From the NCBI GenBank assembly GCA_035559295.1, contig DATMBL010000313.1, positions 1 to 9,016 of the forward strand: 9,016 nt of DNA, written 5' to 3'. The DNA is from DATMBL01 sp035559295 (lineage in GTDB: Bacteria > Desulfobacterota > Binatia > UBA9968). The position numbers and the translations under genes are program-made. The notes below the pieces were generated by a model. It was not told where the DNA came from. It worked only from the letters and a program-made list of their open reading frames with translations, and searched no databases. Positions 5,871-9,016 of this stretch are shown here, one piece after another (the first letter of the stretch is position 1; every line of letters begins with the position of its first letter).

Positions 5871-6576
5871 CTTCGGGTAGGGAGCTTAGGAAGCTTTCGA
5901 GCGCCTGATTGAGGTAATTCGGATCCTTGGACTCCAGAGTGACCTTGACTTTGTACTGCGGAACGTCCAGCACAGGGTACGAGCCGAGGAGAATTGCCGG
6001 GTATTTGCTTAACAGATCGTTCATCAGCGCGGCAATCACCCCTTCTCCGTAGGTGACGTAGACCACCTTCATGAAATAGGGGGCGTCGCGAAACCTTTCC
6101 TTGATCGCCTGGAAACGCTCCTGCAGGATCTTGGGAATCCCCGGAAAGATGTAAACGTTGCGGATCTTGATGACCGGTGCAAACACGGCGTCGGCGGCGA
6201 GTAGTTCCGCGCCTTCGGGGACATTGGCCATGCGCAGCCGCGCCTCGTTGACTTCCGCGCCGACCCGCTGGCGAATCCGGCTCTCGATCGCCGGATGGCG
6301 GACGACCCGGAGCCCGAAGCCGTGGGCGATGCCGTCGATGGTGACATCATCGTGCGTCGGACCAACACCGCCGGTCGTGAACACGTAGTCGAACCGGCCG
6401 GAGAATTCGGCCACCTCGCGCCCGATGATTTCGATGTCATCCGGGATCGTCGAAATCTTTTGCACTTCGACACCCAGCTGGCGCAGCTCGGCGCAGAGGA
6501 AATGAGAGTTGGTGTCTTGCGTCTTTCCGGAGAGAACCTCGTTGCCGATGATAACGATTCCGGCGGTCTTCGACAT
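5848..6576 (-). CDS. Short CinA-like (COG1058) molybdopterin-binding-fold protein
   Basis: A 242-residue protein with the MoCF_biosynth fold seen in the N-terminal half of CinA. Motifs are GNEVLSGKTQDTN (11-23), TTGGVGPTHDD (67-77) and the FPGIP turn (144-148). The C-terminal nicotinamide-nucleotide amidase (PncC) domain of full-length CinA (about 410 residues) is absent. The second half has LGSYP then QYKVKVTLES, resembling the end of the corresponding domain in eukaryotic FLAD1. COG1058 domains of some CinA proteins hydrolyse ADP-ribose and the FLAD1 domain hydrolyses FAD, so a nucleotide pyrophosphatase role is more plausible than molybdopterin synthesis. This is inference. The name 'competence/damage-inducible' is historical. 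The ATG at 6574-6576 begins the first beta strand at once, as expected. It lies 53 nt after the zinc-ribbon gene and overlaps the transporter gene by 23 nt, so the three may be one operon. Confidence 0.88.
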   Translation of the reverse strand: MSKTAGIVIIGNEVLSGKTQDTNSHFLCAELRQLGVEVQKISTIPDDIEIIGREVAEFSGRFDYVFTTGGVGPTHDDVTIDGIAHGFGLRVVRHPAIESRIRQRVGAEVNEARLRMANVPEGAELLAADAVFAPVIKIRNVYIFPGIPKILQERFQAIKERFRDAPYFMKVVYVTYGEGVIAALMNDLLSKYPAILLGSYPVLDVPQYKVKVTLESKDPNYLNQALESFLSSLPEGAVHRIE

Positions 6577-6629
6577 GGTGCCTGGCTACCTGGGGCTGTC
6601 TTGGCGCGTGCAAAAACCGGTTCTTGAGT

Positions 6630-6791
6630 TCACAAATCGAACTCGCTGCAGCTCATGAAATACTGGCAGTGCGGATCGGAGCAGACGTAGCGGCATTTTT
6701 CGTTGCGGAGTTTCGAGCCGCACACAGGGCAGTATTCCCACCAGCTGGCGGTTTCCGGTTCAAATCGGCTCGCAGGTTTCGATGGCGTCAT
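6630..6791 (-). CDS. Small zinc-ribbon protein of unknown function
   Basis: A 53-residue protein whose second half is a compact cysteine-rich module: CPVC (C21, C24), C33, C37, C42 and C48, with H41 beside C42. Two CxxC-like knuckles could bind one zinc, leaving one or two extra cysteines. The N-terminal 17 residues are polar with no signal peptide, then WWEY leads into the first knuckle; the tail is MSCSEFDL. I recognise no function. The start is ATG 6789-6791, because GAGGA stands 7 nt upstream and a candidate promoter lies at 6823-6851. The same frame is open to 6884, but that extension would run through the promoter and is arginine/serine-rich without family character. It is divergent from glmU and the probable first gene of the group leading to the CinA-like and Nramp-like genes. 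Confidence 0.75.
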   Translation of the reverse strand: MTPSKPASRFEPETASWWEYCPVCGSKLRNEKCRYVCSDPHCQYFMSCSEFDL

Positions 6792-6798
6792 CGCGCGA

Positions 6799-6803
6799 TC
6801 CTC
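6799..6803 (-). promoter_or_regulatory. Ribosome binding site that fixes the start of the zinc-ribbon gene
   Basis: GAGGA on the minus strand, 7 nt before the ATG at 6789-6791. It decides for this internal ATG over the longer open frame that begins at 6884. Confidence 0.65.
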
Positions 6804-6822
6804 GCGGGTCCTGGGCTCCTTG

Positions 6823-6851
6823 GTTGTAAAGGAAATCGCCGTGCTTGACAA
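6823..6851 (-). promoter_or_regulatory. Candidate promoter of the zinc-ribbon / CinA-like / transporter group
   Basis: On the minus strand TTGTCA (6846-6851, five of six) and TACAAC (6823-6828, four of six) are 17 nt apart, giving a predicted start near 6816 and a leader of about 25 nt containing the GAGGA site. The -35 lies in the near-palindrome CTTGACAAG (6844-6852), so both strands carry a TTGnCA there. Only the minus strand has a -10 at suitable distance. Moderate to low confidence. Confidence 0.45.
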
Positions 6852-6915
6852 GGCGTCGGCGGAGCCGCTGCGAAACCGTGGCAATAGGCAAGCTCGCGCC
6901 CGGCTAAAACGAACC

Positions 6916-6943
6916 TTGCGCCGCCGCGCCCGTGGTTTATAAT
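6916..6943 (+). promoter_or_regulatory. Predicted promoter of glmU-glmS with consensus -10
   Basis: A perfect TATAAT (6938-6943) stands out in GC-rich DNA, with TTGCGC (6916-6921) 16 nt upstream as a weak -35. The same weak -35 hexamer occurs in front of hemW. Transcription would begin near 6950, about 6 nt before the ATG at 6956. The -10 lies inside the longest open frame (GTG 6932), which argues against that longer start. Confidence 0.6.
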
Positions 6944-6955
6944 CTGGGACTCCTG

Positions 6956-8365
6956 ATGGACATGGATTCGACCCGAGCGCTGGGAGTGATCGTGCTCGCC
7001 GCCGGACAGGGCACCCGGATGAAATCGAGGGTGCCGAAGGTCCTTCACCCGCTTGCCGGAAAACCCTTGCTGCTTCATGTCCTGGACACCGCCTGGACGC
7101 TCGGGCCCGACCGAGTGGCGGTCGTGGTGGGACACGGGGCCGACGCGGTGCGTTCGGCGTGCGCGCGCGACGGTGTCATCTGGGTCCGGCAGGACGAGCA
7201 GCTCGGCACCGCCCATGCCGTGCTCTGCGCGAAACCCTGGTTCGAAGGTTTCTCGGGCGACATTTTGATCCTCAGCGGCGACGTCCCGCGCGTATCGCAA
7301 CAAACGCTCCGATCCTTGATCGGCCTGCATCGCGCCCGGCGGGCTTCGCTGACCCTGGCGACGGCGCTGGTGGAAACGCCCGCGGGGTATGGACGCATTA
7401 TCCGCGACGCCGCCGGAGGGCTCGGCGGGGTGGTCGAGGAAAAGGATGCCTCCGAGGCGCAAAAAGCGATCCGCGAAGTCAATGCCGGGATTTACGTGGC
7501 GACCGGGCAGTTTCTCTTCGAGGTCCTGGCGCGCGTCGGCAACGAGAACCGCCAGCGAGAGTACTACCTGCCCGACATCGTCGCGCTTGGACTCGAACAG
7601 CGCGCCGCGATCGAAACCGCCGCGGTCGCCGACACGCGCGAAATTCTGGGCGTGAACACCCGAGAGGAGCTGGCATCGATGGAAAAAAGCCTGCGGGAAA
7701 AGATCAATCGCGAGCACATGCTTGCCGGCGTGACACTTGAGGATCCCCAGACCGTTTACATCGACGAGAGCGTCAGGATCGGCAAGGATACGGTGATCGG
7801 GCCGAACACCCACCTGCACGGCAGCACGGTGATCGGCGAGCGCTGCCGGATCGACGGCAGCGCGTATCTGACGAACGCGGTTCTGGACGACGACGTCCAC
7901 CTGCGCTTTGCGGTCGTGTTGACCGATTGCCGTGTGGCCCGGGGCGCGATCATCGGACCGTTCGCGCATCTGCGGCCCGGAACCGAGCTCGGCCGTGACG
8001 TCCATATCGGCAACTTTGTCGAAGCCAAAGAGGCCCGAATCGGCGACGGCACGAAGGCGAACCACCTGACTTACCTCGGTGACGTCACGATCGGCCGCGA
8101 CACGAACATCGGTGCGGGGACGATCACGTGCAACTACGACGGGTTCAAAAAATACCGCACCCGCATCGGTGATCGGGTCCAGGTGGGGAGCGACTCGACG
8201 CTGGTGGCACCGATCTCGCTCGGCGATGACGTATACGTCGCCACGGCCACGACGATTCGCCATGACGTCCCCGCCGGCGCGTTGGTCTATAACCCGCGCG
8301 AAGAGAAACTCCGGCACGGCTGGACCGAGCAAAAGCGAAAGAAAATGAAGGAGTCTCAAAAATAA
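6956..8365 (+). CDS. glmU: Bifunctional GlmU: GlcN-1-P acetyltransferase / GlcNAc-1-P uridyltransferase
   Basis: A 469-residue cytoplasmic enzyme making UDP-GlcNAc from glucosamine-1-phosphate, acetyl-CoA and UTP. The N-terminal Rossmann-like uridyltransferase domain (about 8-240) shows LAAGQGTRM (14-22) with K28, EQLGTAHA (81-88), GDVP (108-111), YGRI (145-148), EVNAG (174-178) and GVN (232-234). From about 262 the protein is a left-handed beta-helix of hexapeptide repeats, the acetyltransferase domain. It carries R340, K358, the proposed catalytic His H370 in HLTYLGD and the TCNYDG motif (391-396). All key residues known from E. coli GlmU (456 residues) are present; the tail is Lys-rich. 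I chose ATG 6956; ATG 6962 is equally possible. GTG 6932 would place the promoter inside the gene and add residues without family match. No Shine-Dalgarno site is clear. The stop is one base before glmS, so the two genes are surely cotranscribed. Confidence 0.97.
   Translation: MDMDSTRALGVIVLAAGQGTRMKSRVPKVLHPLAGKPLLLHVLDTAWTLGPDRVAVVVGHGADAVRSACARDGVIWVRQDEQLGTAHAVLCAKPWFEGFSGDILILSGDVPRVSQQTLRSLIGLHRARRASLTLATALVETPAGYGRIIRDAAGGLGGVVEEKDASEAQKAIREVNAGIYVATGQFLFEVLARVGNENRQREYYLPDIVALGLEQRAAIETAAVADTREILGVNTREELASMEKSLREKINREHMLAGVTLEDPQTVYIDESVRIGKDTVIGPNTHLHGSTVIGERCRIDGSAYLTNAVLDDDVHLRFAVVLTDCRVARGAIIGPFAHLRPGTELGRDVHIGNFVEAKEARIGDGTKANHLTYLGDVTIGRDTNIGAGTITCNYDGFKKYRTRIGDRVQVGSDSTLVAPISLGDDVYVATATTIRHDVPAGALVYNPREEKLRHGWTEQKRKKMKESQK
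8348..8353 (+). promoter_or_regulatory. Probable ribosome binding site of glmS inside the end of glmU
   Basis: AAGGAG lies within the last codons of glmU, 13 nt before the glmS ATG at 8367. This is slightly long spacing but the only good match; with the one-base gap between genes, re-initiation by terminating ribosomes is also likely. Confidence 0.5.
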
Positions 8366-8366
8366 A

Positions 8367-9016
8367 ATGTGCGGCATCGTCGGGTACATCGGGCGGCGGG
8401 AAGCGGCGCCGCTTCTTCTCGAAAGTTTGAGGAAGCTCGAATACCGCGGCTACGACTCCGCGGGCATCGCCGTGCTCCATGACGGCGGTATTACGGTCCG
8501 GCGGTGCGAAGGGAAACTCAGCAATCTCGAGGCGATCCTCAATCGCGATCCGGTTCCCGGAACCATCGGCATCGGCCACACGCGCTGGGCCACCCATGGC
8601 AAACCCTCGGAAACCAATGCCCATCCACACAGGGCCGGCGAGGTCGTGGTGGTGCACAACGGCATCATCGAGAATTACCTCGAGCTCAAAGAGCTATTGA
8701 CCAAAAAGGGGACGAGATTCTTTTCCGAAACCGACACTGAGATCGTCGCGCACCTGGTGGCTGAAAAACTCGAGAAAGGCTTGGACTTTCTCGACGCCGT
8801 GCGCAAGAGCCTCAAGGAGATCCGCGGTTCGTACGCGCTGCTGTTCTTGAACCAGAAGGATCCCGAGCGGCTCATCGTGGCGAAAAATTCGACGCCGATC
8901 GTCATCGGTTGGGGCGACGGCGAAAGCTTCGTTGCTTCCGACATCCCGGCGCTGCTCGACTACACGCGCAAGGTGACCTTCCTCGAGGACGGCGAGGTCG
9001 CCGAGGTCTGGAGCGG
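8367..9016 (+). CDS. glmS: GlmS, glutamine-fructose-6-phosphate aminotransferase (N-terminal part, cut by window edge)
   Basis: The first 216 codons of an enzyme usually near 610 residues; the frame is open to the right edge. It makes glucosamine-6-phosphate from fructose-6-phosphate and glutamine, the committed step to UDP-GlcNAc. The visible part is the class II glutamine amidotransferase (Ntn) domain. The nucleophile Cys is residue 2 after Met removal (MCGIVGYIG), followed by LEYRGYDSAG (24-33), HTRWATHG, the oxyanion-region VVVHNGIIEN and SETDTEIVAHL, all in the order of E. coli GlmS. The sugar isomerase domains lie beyond the window. The start is certain because the catalytic Cys must directly follow the initiator Met. 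It is one base after glmU. The glmS ribozyme known upstream of this gene in Gram-positive bacteria cannot fit in this gap and is absent. Confidence 0.97.
   Translation, partial: MCGIVGYIGRREAAPLLLESLRKLEYRGYDSAGIAVLHDGGITVRRCEGKLSNLEAILNRDPVPGTIGIGHTRWATHGKPSETNAHPHRAGEVVVVHNGIIENYLELKELLTKKGTRFFSETDTEIVAHLVAEKLEKGLDFLDAVRKSLKEIRGSYALLFLNQKDPERLIVAKNSTPIVIGWGDGESFVASDIPALLDYTRKVTFLEDGEVAEVWS

Noticed and set aside
6845..6850. Perfect TTGACA on the plus strand upstream of glmU
   Set aside because: No -10-like hexamer lies 15-19 nt downstream; the good TATAAT is about 90 nt away. It is better explained as the other strand of the minus-strand -35.
6788..8389. 533-codon open frame on the minus strand across glmU
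   Set aside because: It is antisense to a gene with complete GlmU motifs. Long antisense frames are expected in GC-rich coding DNA, and its translation is Arg/Asp/His-rich with no domain or membrane pattern.

Overview
The window is GC-rich bacterial chromosome carrying mostly housekeeping genes: ten protein genes, nine complete and one cut by the right edge. No rRNA, tRNA, CRISPR array, insertion sequence, phage gene or toxin module was seen. The layout (radical-SAM heme chaperone, molybdopterin genes, glmU directly before glmS) and the codon style suggest a Gram-negative, soil or subsurface type bacterium. Something in or near the old Deltaproteobacteria is my best guess, but this is an impression from sequence style and not a placement.

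Layout. On the minus strand at the left edge is hemW (2-1171). It is divergent from a plus-strand molybdopterin cluster moaB-moaD-moaE (1539-2720), whose genes overlap by 4 nt or sit 1 nt apart. The 367-nt gap between them holds no convincing gene but has a well-formed sigma70-type promoter facing each way. After moaE comes an unusual AT-rich patch (about 2741-2862) of inverted and 7-nt tandem repeats. It runs to the start codon of a NiCoT/UreH-type nickel-cobalt transporter (2863-3579) with a histidine-rich loop. That gene converges on a minus-strand dedA-like membrane protein gene (3624-4268, TTG start with a strong ribosome binding site).

Further right is a minus-strand group read right to left: a 53-residue zinc-ribbon protein (6630-6791), a short CinA-like protein with a molybdopterin-binding fold (5848-6576), and an Nramp-superfamily membrane protein (4398-5870) that overlaps cinA by 23 nt. 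The zinc-ribbon gene is divergent from glmU (start chosen at 6956), which is followed after one base by glmS (8367 to the edge). GlmS makes glucosamine-6-phosphate and GlmU carries out the last steps to UDP-N-acetylglucosamine, the precursor of peptidoglycan and LPS.

Nothing here convinces me of a wholly new multi-gene system. The best items for a second look are the Nramp-like transporter whose TM1 and TM6 metal-site motifs are replaced, its overlap with the CinA-like gene, the repeat patch in front of the nickel/cobalt transporter, promoters so close to the hemW and glmU start codons that their mRNAs would be nearly leaderless, and the small cysteine-rich protein.
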